Position numbers and translations under genes: made by a program. From Hyphomicrobium_A sp964620915 (GTDB lineage Bacteria > Pseudomonadota > Alphaproteobacteria > Rhizobiales > Hyphomicrobiaceae): DNA of 64,000 bases. Below are positions 8,475-18,364 of the stretch, piece by piece. Below the pieces are notes generated by a model. That model was not told the origin of the DNA, searched no databases, and was given only the letters and a program-made list of their open reading frames with translations. Position 1 is the stretch's first letter; each line of letters begins with the position of its first letter. Location: contig CAZUKP010000003.1 of assembly GCA_964620915.1 (NCBI GenBank), positions 1 to 64,000 on the forward strand, given 5' to 3'.

Positions 8475-9875
8475 TCACATATGCAGAGAGCGCTTGTCGA
8501 CCGCGAGTGCGGCTTCCTTGACCGCCTCGCTGAGGGTGGGGTGCGCATGGCAGGTGCGCGCGAGGTCTTCCGATGAGCCGCTGAACTCCATCAGCACCGC
8601 CGCCTCCGCGATCATCTCGCTGGCATTGGTCCCAATGATGTGGACACCAAGCACGCGATCGGTCTCTGCATCGGCCAGGATCTTCACAAAGCCATCGGTC
8701 TTATGGTTTGCCTTCGCACGTCCGTTGGCTGTGAACGGGAACTTTCCGGCCTTGTAGGCGACCTGCGCTGCCTTGAGCTCTTCTTCCAGTTTGCCAACAC
8801 TCGCAATTTCTGGGGACGTGTAGACCACATTCGGAATGACGTCATAGTTCACGTGGCCGGCCTGACCAGCGAGGATTTCCGCAACGGCGACGCCTTCCTC
8901 CTCGGCCTTGTGCGCGAGCATCGGACCAGCGATGACGTCGCCGATGGCGTAAACGCCAGGGATGTTCGTCGCGAAGTGCGGATCGACGATCACACGTCCT
9001 CGCTCGTCGCATGCAACCCCGGCCTCGCTGAGCCCCAAGCCCGACGTGTGCGGGACCCGGCCAATCGCAACGAGAACCACATCGGCCTCCAGAGTGTCCT
9101 CTTCCCCTCCTTTTGCCGGCTCGATCGTCACCTTTCGTTTGGGCCCCGCCTTCTCGACGGCGGTTACCTTCGAACCCAGCTTGAAGTTGAAACCCTGCTT
9201 CGTCAGGATCTTTTGCATCTGGCGCGCAACATCGCCATCGATGCCCGGCAGGATCCGGTCGAGGTATTCGACGACTGTCACTTTCGATCCGAGCCGCCGC
9301 CACACTGAGCCAAGTTCCAGGCCAATGACGCCGGCGCCTATTACCAGTAGCTTCTTGGGGACCTTCGATAGCGAAAGGGCGCCCGTTGAGGAGACGACGG
9401 ACTTCTCGTCGATCTCAATGCCCGGCAACCGCGCGACATCGGAGCCCGTCGCAATCACAATTGATTTCGCCTCGAGGTCTTCCTTCTCTCCATTGATGAA
9501 CGTGACTTCGACCTTGCCGGGGCCCTTAATGCGTCCCGTTCCATGGAAGTGATCGATCTTGTTCTTGCGCAAGAGGAATGCAACGCCGTCAGTGTTGCCT
9601 TTCACGCCTTCGTCTTTGAAGGTCATCATCTTCTCAAGATCGAGCTTGGGCTCGACGGCGATACCCATGTTGCCCAATTCGTTGCAGGCCTCGTCGTAAA
9701 GCTCGGACGAGTGCAGCAGTGCCTTTGAGGGAATGCAGCCGACATTGAGACATGTGCCGCCATGCGTGGCCCGCTTCTCGACGACGGCAACCTTCATTCC
9801 AAGTTGGCTGGCACGGATGGCGCAAACGTAGCCGCCCGGCCCAGTTCCGATGACGATCAGATCAAAGGCACTCAC
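8475..9875 (-). CDS. lpdA: Dihydrolipoyl dehydrogenase (E3)
   Basis: FAD flavoprotein that reoxidises dihydrolipoamide with NAD+ in the 2-oxoglutarate dehydrogenase complex. Of 466 residues, the FAD motif GTGPGGYVCA lies at 10-19, the redox disulphide Cys42/Cys47 in GGTCLNVGCIPSKALLHSSE, a second nucleotide-binding motif GAGVIGLELGSVW near 176, and the catalytic His445-Glu450 pair in HAHPTLSE at the C terminus. It is last in the sucA-sucB-lpdA run, so it most likely serves 2-oxoglutarate dehydrogenase rather than pyruvate dehydrogenase. Confidence 0.95.
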   Translation of the reverse strand: MSAFDLIVIGTGPGGYVCAIRASQLGMKVAVVEKRATHGGTCLNVGCIPSKALLHSSELYDEACNELGNMGIAVEPKLDLEKMMTFKDEGVKGNTDGVAFLLRKNKIDHFHGTGRIKGPGKVEVTFINGEKEDLEAKSIVIATGSDVARLPGIEIDEKSVVSSTGALSLSKVPKKLLVIGAGVIGLELGSVWRRLGSKVTVVEYLDRILPGIDGDVARQMQKILTKQGFNFKLGSKVTAVEKAGPKRKVTIEPAKGGEEDTLEADVVLVAIGRVPHTSGLGLSEAGVACDERGRVIVDPHFATNIPGVYAIGDVIAGPMLAHKAEEEGVAVAEILAGQAGHVNYDVIPNVVYTSPEIASVGKLEEELKAAQVAYKAGKFPFTANGRAKANHKTDGFVKILADAETDRVLGVHIIGTNASEMIAEAAVLMEFSGSSEDLARTCHAHPTLSEAVKEAALAVDKRSLHM

Positions 9876-9896
9876 AACGGGTTTCCTTCGTTGAGA

Positions 9897-10340
9897 CTAG
9901 ATGAGTGGCAAAGGGGCACCAAAGGCCCAAACGTAGCCATATGGGTCCTTCAAGCGCCCATAGCGCATGACCCAAAACGTATCAGCCACCGGCATCGTAA
10001 CGGTTGCACCTGCCGCTTCGGCCCGCGATATGGCCTGATCGACGTCCGTCGGCGTGTCGAGGTTCACGTTGATCGTTATGCTCGCTTGCCCCTCGATCGT
10101 CCGCGGCCCGACATCCTTGATGAAGTCGGGGAAATGGTCAGACAGCATGAAGTGCCCGCCGAACGCCGCCAGCGAAGCGTGCATTACCTTTTTCCCGTCT
10201 TCGGTCAGCTCCTGATAGGCAAGCTCGGCGCCAAAGGCTTTCTTATAGAATTCAATGGCTTCAAGCCCATTGCTCACCGTCAGGTAGACATCGATCTTTG
10301 AAGAAATGGGCCCCTCCGACATACCAAAACCGCCAGGCAA
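9897..10340 (-). CDS. VOC-superfamily (PhnB/glyoxalase-like) protein
   Basis: A 147-residue protein of the vicinal oxygen chelate fold, PhnB-like subfamily (YLTVSNGLEAIEFYKKAFGAEL; HFMLSDHFPD; SITINVNLDTPTDVDQAISRAEAAGA; PYGYVWAF). Related proteins are called glyoxalase/bleomycin-resistance or 3-demethylubiquinone methyltransferase-like, but the substrate cannot be told from sequence. The unusual point is location: it sits inside the 2-oxoglutarate dehydrogenase operon, 8 bp downstream of sucB and 21 bp upstream of lpdA on the same strand, so it is probably co-transcribed with the complex. Confidence 0.85.
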   Translation of the reverse strand: MPGGFGMSEGPISSKIDVYLTVSNGLEAIEFYKKAFGAELAYQELTEDGKKVMHASLAAFGGHFMLSDHFPDFIKDVGPRTIEGQASITINVNLDTPTDVDQAISRAEAAGATVTMPVADTFWVMRYGRLKDPYGYVWAFGAPLPLI

Positions 10341-10348
10341 ATCCCCCG

Positions 10349-11623
10349 CTAGAGTTCCAGTATAAACCGTTGCGGCTCCTCAAGACACTCCTTGACCCGA
10401 ACGAGAAAAGCGACCGCCTCCTTGCCGTCAACAATCCGGTGGTCGTAGCTCAAGGCCAGATACATCATCGGCGCCACGACGACCTGCCCGTTGCGCGCCA
10501 CCGGGCGTTCCTCGATACGGTGCATGCCAAGAATACCCGACTGCGGAGCGTTGAGGATGGGCGTTGACAGAAGCGAGCCGTAGACTCCGCCATTGGAGAT
10601 CGTGAACGTCCCGCCTTGCATATCCGCGATACCCAGCTTGCCATCGCGCGCGCGCCGGCCGAAATCGGCGACCTGAGCCTCGATCTCGGCAAGGCTCATG
10701 CGGTCGGCTTCTCTGATGACGGGAACCACAAGACCACGGTCGGTCCCGACCGCAACGCCGATGTGGTAGTAATTCTTGTAAACGATGTCCTCGCCGTCGA
10801 TTTCTGCGTTGACGGCAGGAATCTCCTTCAGCGCCTGCAGACAGGCTTTGACGAAAAAGCCCACGAAGCCGAGCTTCACGCCGTGGCGCTTTTCGAACAG
10901 CTCCTTGTACTCGGAGCGCAACTTCATCACCGCGCCCATGTCGACATCGTTGAATGTCGTCAGGATCGCTGCCGAATTTTGGGCGTCCTTCAGCCGCTGC
11001 GCAATGGTTCGGCGCAGGCGCGTCATGCGCACGCGCTCTTCGCGCGCGGCATCGTTCGCAGCCGAGGGCAGACGCATTTGTTGCGTTGGGACTGGCATCG
11101 GCGCTCGAATTTGAAGCCCACGCTCAGGGGCCGCAGCCTCCTGAGGCGCGGGTTGGGCCTGAACCGCAGTCGAAACATCCTCTTTGAGGACCTGGCCGCG
11201 TTTTCCTGAGCCGTCGACCTGATCGGCTGTAAGACCCGCCTCCTCCAGCTTCTTTCGCGCGGCAGGACTGGGCGGCATCTCGCTTTGCTTAGCGGAGTTG
11301 GGAGCTTTGGCCTCCGCTTTGGCTGCGGGTGCTTCAGGCGGGGGAGCGTCTTTGGCCTTGGTTGCCCCCTTTGATGGGGCGGCGCCTGCGTTCTGAATGG
11401 CACCAAGCACGGCCCCGACGGCCACGGTTGTACCTTCAGCTACTGAAATCGCGCCAAGTACACCCGAGACTGGTGCGGGTACCTCAACGGTGACTTTATC
11501 GGTCTCGAGTTCAACCAGAGGCTCGTCGGCTTTAACGGCCTCGCCTTCGCTCTTGAACCACTTGCCGACGATTGCCTCCGTGACACTCTCGCCCAAGGTC
11601 GGCACGCGGATTTCGGTCGCCAT
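10349..11623 (-). CDS. sucB: 2-oxoglutarate dehydrogenase E2, dihydrolipoyl succinyltransferase
   Basis: Core acyltransferase of the 2-oxoglutarate dehydrogenase complex. The 424 residues comprise an N-terminal lipoyl domain with the lipoylated Lys43 (LETDKVTVEVP), an Ala/Pro/Lys-rich hinge (about 80-115), a peripheral subunit-binding domain (PSPAARKKLEEAGL, about 120-155), a second flexible linker and a C-terminal catalytic domain with His395 and Asp399 of the HxxxDG motif (SYDHRIVDG). Transcribed with sucA 53 bp upstream. Confidence 0.95.
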   Translation of the reverse strand: MATEIRVPTLGESVTEAIVGKWFKSEGEAVKADEPLVELETDKVTVEVPAPVSGVLGAISVAEGTTVAVGAVLGAIQNAGAAPSKGATKAKDAPPPEAPAAKAEAKAPNSAKQSEMPPSPAARKKLEEAGLTADQVDGSGKRGQVLKEDVSTAVQAQPAPQEAAAPERGLQIRAPMPVPTQQMRLPSAANDAAREERVRMTRLRRTIAQRLKDAQNSAAILTTFNDVDMGAVMKLRSEYKELFEKRHGVKLGFVGFFVKACLQALKEIPAVNAEIDGEDIVYKNYYHIGVAVGTDRGLVVPVIREADRMSLAEIEAQVADFGRRARDGKLGIADMQGGTFTISNGGVYGSLLSTPILNAPQSGILGMHRIEERPVARNGQVVVAPMMYLALSYDHRIVDGKEAVAFLVRVKECLEEPQRFILEL

Positions 11624-11676
11624 CTCGTCTCACCTTGTCTCTACTGGCCTCAGCCTGCCGGCAGACCAGATTCCGG

Positions 11677-14649
11677 TCAGCCGCTCGCTCCGATTGCGAG
11701 AGCCTCCGATACCAAAGTCTTTTGTTCGAACAAATGCTTGGACAGCAACCCTGTCGCCGTTGCCGCGGAGGCGGGACGGCCCGCGTACTGCGCACGCGTG
11801 TGGCGGCTGCCAATCCGTTCCAGGACCCACTCGATATTGGGCTCGAAGAAGCTCCACGCCCCCATATTCTTGGGTTCCTCCTGGCACCATACGAAGTCCG
11901 CGTTCTTGAAGCGGCTGAGCTCGTGCATCAGGGCCCGCGCCGGGAAGGGGTACAGCTGCTCGACGCGAAGGAGATAAACGTCGTTGATATCTGCGGCCTC
12001 CCGCGCCTCATAGAGGTCGTAGTAGACCTTGCCGGAGCAGAGAACGACACGCCGGATCTTCTCGTCAGCCACCAGTTTGATTTTTTCGTTCTCATTTTTC
12101 TTCGTCTCTGCATCGTCCCAAAGAACGCGATGGAAAGACGTGCCGGGACCCATGGCTTCCAGACGCGAGAAAACTCGCTTGTGGCGCAGTAGCGATTTTG
12201 GCGTCATGAGAATGAGCGGCTTGCGGAATTTGCGGTGCAACTGGCGGCGTAGGATGTGGAAATAGTTGGCAGGCGTCGTGCAGTTTGCCACCTGCCAGTT
12301 GTCCTCTGCACAAAGCTGCAGAAAACGTTCTAAGCGCGCCGAGGAATGTTCGGGGCCCTGGCCTTCGTATCCATGGGGCAACAGACACACGAGCCCCGAC
12401 ATCCTCAGCCACTTGCGCTCGCCGGAGGAAATAAACTGGTCGAAGACGACCTGGGCCCCATTCGCGAAATCCCCGAACTGTGCCTCCCAGAGCGTCAACG
12501 CATTGGGCTCGGCCAATGAGTAGCCGTACTCAAAGCCGAGGACGGCCTCCTCGGACAGCATCGTATTGATGACCTCGAAACTCGCCTGATCGTTGGTGAC
12601 ATGCATGAGTGGCGTCCAACGCCGCTCGGTCTCCTGATCAATCAAAACAGCATGGCGCTGCGAGAAGGTTCCGCGCTCGCTATCCTGACCGGAAAGTCGT
12701 ACCGGAAAGCCTTCGGCGACCAGTGAGCCGAAGGCAAGATGCTCGGCCATGGCCCAATCGATATGTTCGCCCGATTCAATCATCTCGCGGCGGCGTTCGA
12801 GCAAGCGGCGAACGGTTTTGTGCGCATTGAAACCGTTGGGAATACTGGTGACGCGTCGCCCAATCATCCTCAGCTTGTCGACTTCGACTGCCGTCTCACC
12901 GCGGCGATCGTCATCTTCTGCAAAGCCGACGCCGGACCACCGGCCATCGAGCCAATCGGCCCTATTGGGCTTGTAGGTGTCGGCGGTCTCAAACTCAGAT
13001 TCCAAGTGCGCACGGAAGTCCGCCTTCATCTTGCCGGACTCCTCCAAGGAAACGAGTCCTTCTTCCGCCAACCGCTTCGAGTAGATTTCAATAACGGTCG
13101 GGTGCCGCTTGATGGTCTTGTACATCAACGGCTGGGTGAACAGCGGCTCGTCCGCCTCGTTGTGCCCATAGCGCCGATAGCAAAACATATCGATGACGAC
13201 CGGCTTTTGGAATTTTTGCCGGAACTCGGTCGCAACCTTGGCGACGTGAACAACCGCTTCGGGATTGTCGCCGTTCACGTGAAAGATTGGCGCTTCGATC
13301 ATGCGCGCCATGTCAGAGCAGTAGGGCGACGACCGCGAGTGGCGGGGATTGGTCGTGAAACCAATTTGATTGTTGATGATGAAGTGAATTGAGCCGCCGG
13401 TGCGGTGACCCTTTAGGCCCGACAGGCCAAAGCACTCTGCCACGACGCCCTGACCAGCAAACGCGGCATCGCCGTGGATTAGTAGAGGCAACACCGGTGT
13501 GCGTTCGCCTGGCGTGCAGCCCAGTTGATCTTGCTTTGCGCGCACCTTTCCGAGCACGACTGGATCGACAATCTCGAGGTGCGAAGGGTTCGCCGTGAGC
13601 GAGAGATGCACATTGTTGCCGTCAAAGGACCGATCGGACGAAGCACCCAGGTGGTATTTGACGTCACCAGATCCTTCGACATCATCGGGTTTGAAAGAGC
13701 CGCCCTTGAACTCGTTGAAGATGGCTCTGTGCGGCTTCTCCATAACGTTGGCGAGAATATTCAACCGGCCGCGATGCGCCATGCCCATGATGATCTCTTT
13801 GGCGCCAAGCTGGCCGCCACGCTTGATCACTTGCTCCAGCGCCGGAACGATGGATTCTGCGCCATCCAAGCCAAAGCGCTTCGTGCCCGTGTACTTCACC
13901 TCGCAGAACTTCTCGAAGGTCTCCGTCTCGATCAGTTTGTTGAGGATCGCGCGACGGCCCTCGTCCGTGAAGCGAAATTCCTTTTCGTCACCCTCGATGC
14001 GATCCTGAATCCAGGCCTTTTCCGCTGGACTGGTGATGTGCATGAACTGCACACCGATGTGCCGGCAGTAGGTACGCCGAACGATGCGCAAGATCTGGCG
14101 GATGGTGGCCGTCTCAAGCCCAAGAACACGATCGATGAAAATCGGCCGATCGAGATCGGCTTCCGTGAAGCCATAGGTTTCCGGCTTCAGTTCTCGGTGC
14201 ACCTTGCGGTCAGCAAGTCCTAGTGGATCGAGATCGGCAGCCAGGTGCCCCATGACCCGGTAGGCACGGATCATCATGAGGGCGCGAATCGAGTCCTGTG
14301 TGGCACGCAACGAGGCGGCCGGAGACATTTCAAATCCCACAGTGTGGGCACGCGCCTGCAAGTTTTCTCTGATTGTGCGTTCTGTGACGCCGTAGTCCCC
14401 GGTCAGCGCGCCAATGAGCTCACCGTTGTCCTCTGCCTCCGGCAATGCGGGTGCCCAAGATGGCCTGCGGACAGGGTCGCCGCCCTTGCCGTGCTCTTCC
14501 TTCAGACTTTCAAAAAAGAGACGCCATTCGTCGCTAACAGCTCCGGGATTCTTTTCGTACTCGGCCTGCATCTCCTCGACATAGGCCGCGTTGGCACCGC
14601 CAAGGAACGACGTACGAAGAAAAGACTCATTGAGGGGTTGGCGCGACAT
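11677..14649 (-). CDS. sucA: 2-oxoglutarate dehydrogenase E1
   Basis: Thiamine-diphosphate-dependent decarboxylase of 2-oxoglutarate (990 residues, normal length). The N terminus FLGGANAAYVEEMQAEYEKN is the E2/E3-docking segment. GMAHRGRLNILANVMEKP, HGDAAFAGQGVVAECFGLS and GHNEADEPLFTQP are core ThDP and substrate-site motifs, and the C-terminal transketolase-like domain contains LLPHGYEGQGPEHSSARLER. First of sucA-sucB-VOC-lpdA. The 135 bp upstream to sucD contain no obvious terminator, so read-through from sucCD is possible. Confidence 0.96.
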   Translation of the reverse strand: MSRQPLNESFLRTSFLGGANAAYVEEMQAEYEKNPGAVSDEWRLFFESLKEEHGKGGDPVRRPSWAPALPEAEDNGELIGALTGDYGVTERTIRENLQARAHTVGFEMSPAASLRATQDSIRALMMIRAYRVMGHLAADLDPLGLADRKVHRELKPETYGFTEADLDRPIFIDRVLGLETATIRQILRIVRRTYCRHIGVQFMHITSPAEKAWIQDRIEGDEKEFRFTDEGRRAILNKLIETETFEKFCEVKYTGTKRFGLDGAESIVPALEQVIKRGGQLGAKEIIMGMAHRGRLNILANVMEKPHRAIFNEFKGGSFKPDDVEGSGDVKYHLGASSDRSFDGNNVHLSLTANPSHLEIVDPVVLGKVRAKQDQLGCTPGERTPVLPLLIHGDAAFAGQGVVAECFGLSGLKGHRTGGSIHFIINNQIGFTTNPRHSRSSPYCSDMARMIEAPIFHVNGDNPEAVVHVAKVATEFRQKFQKPVVIDMFCYRRYGHNEADEPLFTQPLMYKTIKRHPTVIEIYSKRLAEEGLVSLEESGKMKADFRAHLESEFETADTYKPNRADWLDGRWSGVGFAEDDDRRGETAVEVDKLRMIGRRVTSIPNGFNAHKTVRRLLERRREMIESGEHIDWAMAEHLAFGSLVAEGFPVRLSGQDSERGTFSQRHAVLIDQETERRWTPLMHVTNDQASFEVINTMLSEEAVLGFEYGYSLAEPNALTLWEAQFGDFANGAQVVFDQFISSGERKWLRMSGLVCLLPHGYEGQGPEHSSARLERFLQLCAEDNWQVANCTTPANYFHILRRQLHRKFRKPLILMTPKSLLRHKRVFSRLEAMGPGTSFHRVLWDDAETKKNENEKIKLVADEKIRRVVLCSGKVYYDLYEAREAADINDVYLLRVEQLYPFPARALMHELSRFKNADFVWCQEEPKNMGAWSFFEPNIEWVLERIGSRHTRAQYAGRPASAATATGLLSKHLFEQKTLVSEALAIGASG

Positions 14650-14784
14650 GCTCTGATCCGTGTCTCAACGACGTAATTGCTGCACCGCGGACCTTCAAGA
14701 TCGACCCAGCATTGGGATTTCACTGAGGCATCTATTGAACCCTATGTGCACTGCAGCATACGCTCATTCTCAGAGCTTGGCATG

Positions 14785-15690
14785 TCAAGATTGCCCCTTT
14801 ATGTGGCCCATCAAAGTGGTGCCCAAGGCGGCTGGGCTCTCGGCAATCGCAATGCCTGCCGATTTCATGGCCTCAAGCTTGTCTTCGGCCTTTCCCTTAC
14901 CCCCCGATATGATCGCCCCAGCATGGCCCATGCGCCGTCCTGGGGGGGCAGTCACACCGGCGACAAAGCCGACCGTGGGCTTGGCGCGGCCCGCCTTCGC
15001 TTCATCCTTGATGAATTCGGCGGCCTCTTCTTCTGCGGACCCACCGATTTCTCCGATCATGATGATTGAATCGGTGTCGGGATCGGCGAGAAACAACTCA
15101 AGGATGTCGATGAACTCGGAGCCTTTGACAGGATCGCCGCCAATACCGACCGCAGTGGACTGGCCAAGCCCAGTGTCCGAGGTTTGTTTCACGGCCTCGT
15201 AGGTCAACGTGCCAGACCGCGAAACCACCCCAACACGGCCCGCTTTGAAGATGTTGCCCGGCATGATGCCGATCTTGCACGCGTTGGGCGTCAGGATTCC
15301 TGGGCAATTGGGGCCGATAAGGCGAGAGGCCGAGCCGGCGAGCGCCCGCTTCACCTTGACCATGTCGATGACCGGGATGCCCTCGGTGATCGCCACGATA
15401 AGTGGGATCTCAGCGTCGATGGCTTCCAAAATCGCATCGGCTGCGAATGGCGGGGGCACGTAAATGGAAGTTGCAGTTGCGCCGGTCGCCGCTTTCGCCT
15501 CCAGGACGGTGTCAAAGAGCGGAACGGCAGCCAGCTCCTCATCGGGGTGCTTCGTGCCACCCTTACCGGGCGTCACGCCGGCGACAATATGGGTGCCATA
15601 GGCCTGAGCCTGTTTGGTGTGAAACGTGCCCTGGGCTCCGGTGATGCCCTGGCAAATCACTTTCGTAGATTTGTCGACGAGAATGGCCAT
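14785..15690 (-). CDS. sucD: Succinyl-CoA synthetase subunit alpha
   Basis: ADP/GDP-forming succinate-CoA ligase alpha chain (301 residues). A Rossmann CoA-binding domain begins at the N terminus (ICQGITGAQGTFHTKQA). The phosphorylated active-site residue is His256 in PGRRMGHAGAI. The GPNCPGILTP segment near 127-135 is the family signature. It lies about 120 bp downstream of sucC on the same strand and forms the catalytic heterodimer with SucC, linking succinyl-CoA breakdown to substrate-level phosphorylation. Confidence 0.96.
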   Translation of the reverse strand: MAILVDKSTKVICQGITGAQGTFHTKQAQAYGTHIVAGVTPGKGGTKHPDEELAAVPLFDTVLEAKAATGATATSIYVPPPFAADAILEAIDAEIPLIVAITEGIPVIDMVKVKRALAGSASRLIGPNCPGILTPNACKIGIMPGNIFKAGRVGVVSRSGTLTYEAVKQTSDTGLGQSTAVGIGGDPVKGSEFIDILELFLADPDTDSIIMIGEIGGSAEEEAAEFIKDEAKAGRAKPTVGFVAGVTAPPGRRMGHAGAIISGGKGKAEDKLEAMKSAGIAIAESPAALGTTLMGHIKGQS

Positions 15691-15813
15691 TGTACCGATT
15701 GCTCCGCCCGTCCCTCATACCCTGAAGGTTTATGTGCAGCGCAGCAACACCGGTCAATGAGTGATTTGCGCGAAAAGAGATGGCACCGTCGATTTCTTGC
15801 CTGGGTGTCTGCT

Positions 15814-17168
15814 TTAGGCCGCTTCTTTGACTTCGGCCGTTATTTTGGCGGCTGCGTCATCAAGATCACTGGCCGGCACGATTTTCAAACCACTTTCGCT
15901 CAAGATTTNNNNNNNNNNNNNNNNNNNNNNNNNNNNNNNNNNNNNNNNNNNNNNNNNNNNNNNNNNNNNNNNNNNNNNNNNNNNNNNNNNNNNNNNNNNN
16001 NNNNNNNNGCGTCATCAAGATCACTGGCCGGCACGATTTTCAAACCACTTTCGCTCAAGATTTTCTGCCCGAGTTCGACGTTCGTGCCTTCAAGGCGTAC
16101 GACAAGTGGGACTTTAATCTCCATCTCGCGTGCGGCGGCCACCACACCCTCGGCAATAATGTCGCAGCGCATGATGCCGCCGAAGATGTTGACCAGAATG
16201 CCTTTGACGGCGGGGTCGCTCAGAATAATTTTGAAGGCTTCTTCGACCTTTTCCTTGCTCGCACCACCGCCAACGTCGAGGAAGTTCGCCGGCTCGGCTC
16301 CATAAAGCTTGATAATGTCCATGGTCGCCATTGCGAGCCCGGCACCGTTGACCATGCAGCCGATGGTGCCATCCAGCTTTACGTAAGACAGGTCATGCTG
16401 AGAGGCCTCCAATTCCATCGGGTCTTCTTCGCCGACATCGCGAAGTGCCACGATATCGGGATGCCGGAAGAGCGCGTTGGAGTCGAAATTCACTTTCGCA
16501 TCCAGGCAGACCAAATCACCATCTTTGGTGACAACGAGCGGATTGACCTCAACGAGACTGGCGTCTTTTTCCATCATGAAGCGATAGAGATTACCGACAA
16601 GCTTCACGCAGGCGTTAACCTGTTTGCCTGACAGCCCGAGCGCAAAAGCAATTCGGCGTCCGTGAAACGGCGCATATCCGGTTGCAGGGTCAATCGTCAC
16701 GGTGACAATCTTTTCCGGTGTCTTTGCTGCAACCTCCTCGATGTTCATACCGCCCGCTTCGCTCGCAATAAACGCGATGCGTGACGTGACCCGGTCGACA
16801 AGAACGGAGAGGTAGAGTTCGCGATCAATCTTGCAGTCTTCCGCAATATACAAGCGGTTGACGACACGTCCCTGCGGGCCGGTCTGCAGCGTGACGAGGG
16901 TGTTACCCAGCATCTGCTCGGCATATGTCCTTGCCTCATCCGCCGAGTTGGCAAAGCGCACGCCGCCTTTGTCGCCGGCCTCCGACTCTTTAAACTTCCC
17001 ATTGCCGCGACCGCCTGCATGTATCTGAGCTTTGACGACCCAGGGCGGCCCAGCCAACTGCTGGACGGATTCTTCGGTTTCGCGCAGCGAAAAGGCAGCC
17101 AAGCCCCTTTGCGTGGGGATACCAAATTGTTCGAACAGCTCTTTGGCCTGGTACTCGTGGATATTCAT
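15814..17168 (-). CDS. sucC: Succinyl-CoA synthetase subunit beta, split by an assembly gap
   Basis: ATP-grasp beta subunit of succinyl-CoA synthetase. The start reads MNIHEYQAKELFEQFGIPTQ and the C-terminal half contains DVGGGASKEKVEEAF, GILVNIFGGIMRCD and RLEGTNVELG. A run of 100 N interrupts the last codons. The 40 bases left of the duplicated block (15814-15853) encode the natural C terminus DAAAKITAEVKEAA and a TAA. Joining 17168-16009 with 15853-15814 gives 1200 bases, exactly 399 codons plus stop and in frame, the usual size of the family. The gene is therefore intact in the cell. Read naively, the gapped sequence misses the true stop. Confidence 0.93.
15854..16063. repeat. 55-bp direct duplicate flanking the N gap (assembly artefact)
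   Basis: Positions 15854-15908 and 16009-16063 are identical (both begin GCGTCATCAAGATCACTGGC and end CTCAAGATTT). Both encode the same part of the SucC C terminus. Removing one copy plus the N run restores sucC in frame, so this is a scaffolding duplicate and not a biological repeat. Confidence 0.93.
15909..16008. other. Assembly gap of 100 N
   Basis: Exactly 100 unknown bases, the conventional filler for a gap of unknown size. The sequence on both sides is identical for 55 bp, so the true gap is most likely zero or negative (overlapping contig ends joined without merging). Confidence 0.97.
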
Positions 17169-17216
17169 CTCACATACCCCCGCAATCGTATGCTCGGCTC
17201 AATTGATCGCCCGCGG

Positions 17217-18182
17217 CTAGGTGCCCAACTGCGGCGCGATCTTCGTGCAAGCCTCGACGAGGCCCTTAACGGACTCGACCGACTTAATGAACATGCTGCG
17301 CTCGGCGCCGTTCAAGTCGATCTCGATAATACGTTCGGCACCGCCGGTGCCAATGATCACCGGAACGCCCACGTAAAGCCCTTTCACGCCGTACTCGCCG
17401 TTGAGGTAGGCGGCGCACGGCAGAATGCGTTTTTTGTCCTTGAGGTAGCTATCGACCATTTCAACGGCTGAAGCAGCCGGCGCGTAGTACGCCGAACCTG
17501 TCTTCAACAGCGCGACAATCTCACCGCCACCCTTACGGGTTCGCTCGACAATCGCATCAAGACGGTCCTGTTTCATCCAACCCATGCGCACGACGTCTGG
17601 AAGGGGAATACCTGCTACGGTCGAATAGCGGACCAGGGGAACCATGTCGTCGCCATGCCCACCTAGAACGAAGGCGGAGACATCCTCGACCGAAATCCCA
17701 AGCTCGGAGGCGATGAAGTGGCGGAAGCGAGACGCATCGAGGACGCCCGCCATACCCACCACCATGTTGCGCGGCAGCCCGCTCGCCTTCTGAAGTGCCC
17801 AGACCATCGCGTCGAGAGGATTTGTGATGACGATGACGAAGGCGTTGGGGGCGTACTTCTTGATGCCAGCGCCGACCTGCTCCATCACTTTGATGTTGAT
17901 GCCGATGAGGTCATCACGACTCATACCGGGCTTACGCGGAACGCCCGCAGTGACGATGCACACGTCGGCGCCCTCAATATCCGCATAAGCGTTTGTGCCG
18001 GTGATCGTGGAGTCTGATCCTTCAACCGAACCGGATTGGGAGAGGTCGAGGGCTTTTCCGTGGGGCAGGCCTTCGGCGATATCAAAAATAGTAACGTCGC
18101 CGAGCTCCTTGAGACCAATAAGATGAGCCAGCGTGCCGCCGATCATTCCGCCGCCGATCAAGGCAATCTTCGTACGCGCCAT
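17217..18182 (-). CDS. mdh: Malate dehydrogenase (LDH-like type)
   Basis: NAD-dependent malate dehydrogenase of the lactate/malate dehydrogenase superfamily, 321 residues. It has the dinucleotide-binding motif IGGGMIGGTLAHL (9-21), the substrate-binding segment AGVPRKPGMSRDDL with Arg83, NPLDAMVW near 121, and catalytic His176 in LGGHGDDMVPLVR. First gene of the minus-strand TCA run mdh-sucC-sucD-sucA-sucB-lpdA, with only 48 bp to sucC, an arrangement standard in rhizobia. Confidence 0.96.
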   Translation of the reverse strand: MARTKIALIGGGMIGGTLAHLIGLKELGDVTIFDIAEGLPHGKALDLSQSGSVEGSDSTITGTNAYADIEGADVCIVTAGVPRKPGMSRDDLIGINIKVMEQVGAGIKKYAPNAFVIVITNPLDAMVWALQKASGLPRNMVVGMAGVLDASRFRHFIASELGISVEDVSAFVLGGHGDDMVPLVRYSTVAGIPLPDVVRMGWMKQDRLDAIVERTRKGGGEIVALLKTGSAYYAPAASAVEMVDSYLKDKKRILPCAAYLNGEYGVKGLYVGVPVIIGTGGAERIIEIDLNGAERSMFIKSVESVKGLVEACTKIAPQLGT

Positions 18183-18364
18183 ACGTTTCTAGCTCCCTCA
18201 GTTCGTCATTCATGTTTGGGCTTTCCGGTATGCTTTAGACCACCGGTCCCGGCAGGAAAAGCCCAACCTAGCCCTTGCGCTTCAAGTGCCACCAATGCGG
18301 CAGACACTTTGCGGGAGCTCCAAATTCGTTCAAATCCGCCAATCGATACCCGCGGCGGCGGCCA

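Noticed and set aside
15854..16063. 55-bp direct repeat as a biological element
   Set aside because: Flanks a 100-N gap and falls inside sucC; collapse restores the frame, so it is a scaffolding artefact.
18290..18345. tRNA-like GTTCAAATCC element between mdh and zapE
   Set aside because: The T-stem does not pair and no acceptor or anticodon arm could be built around it.
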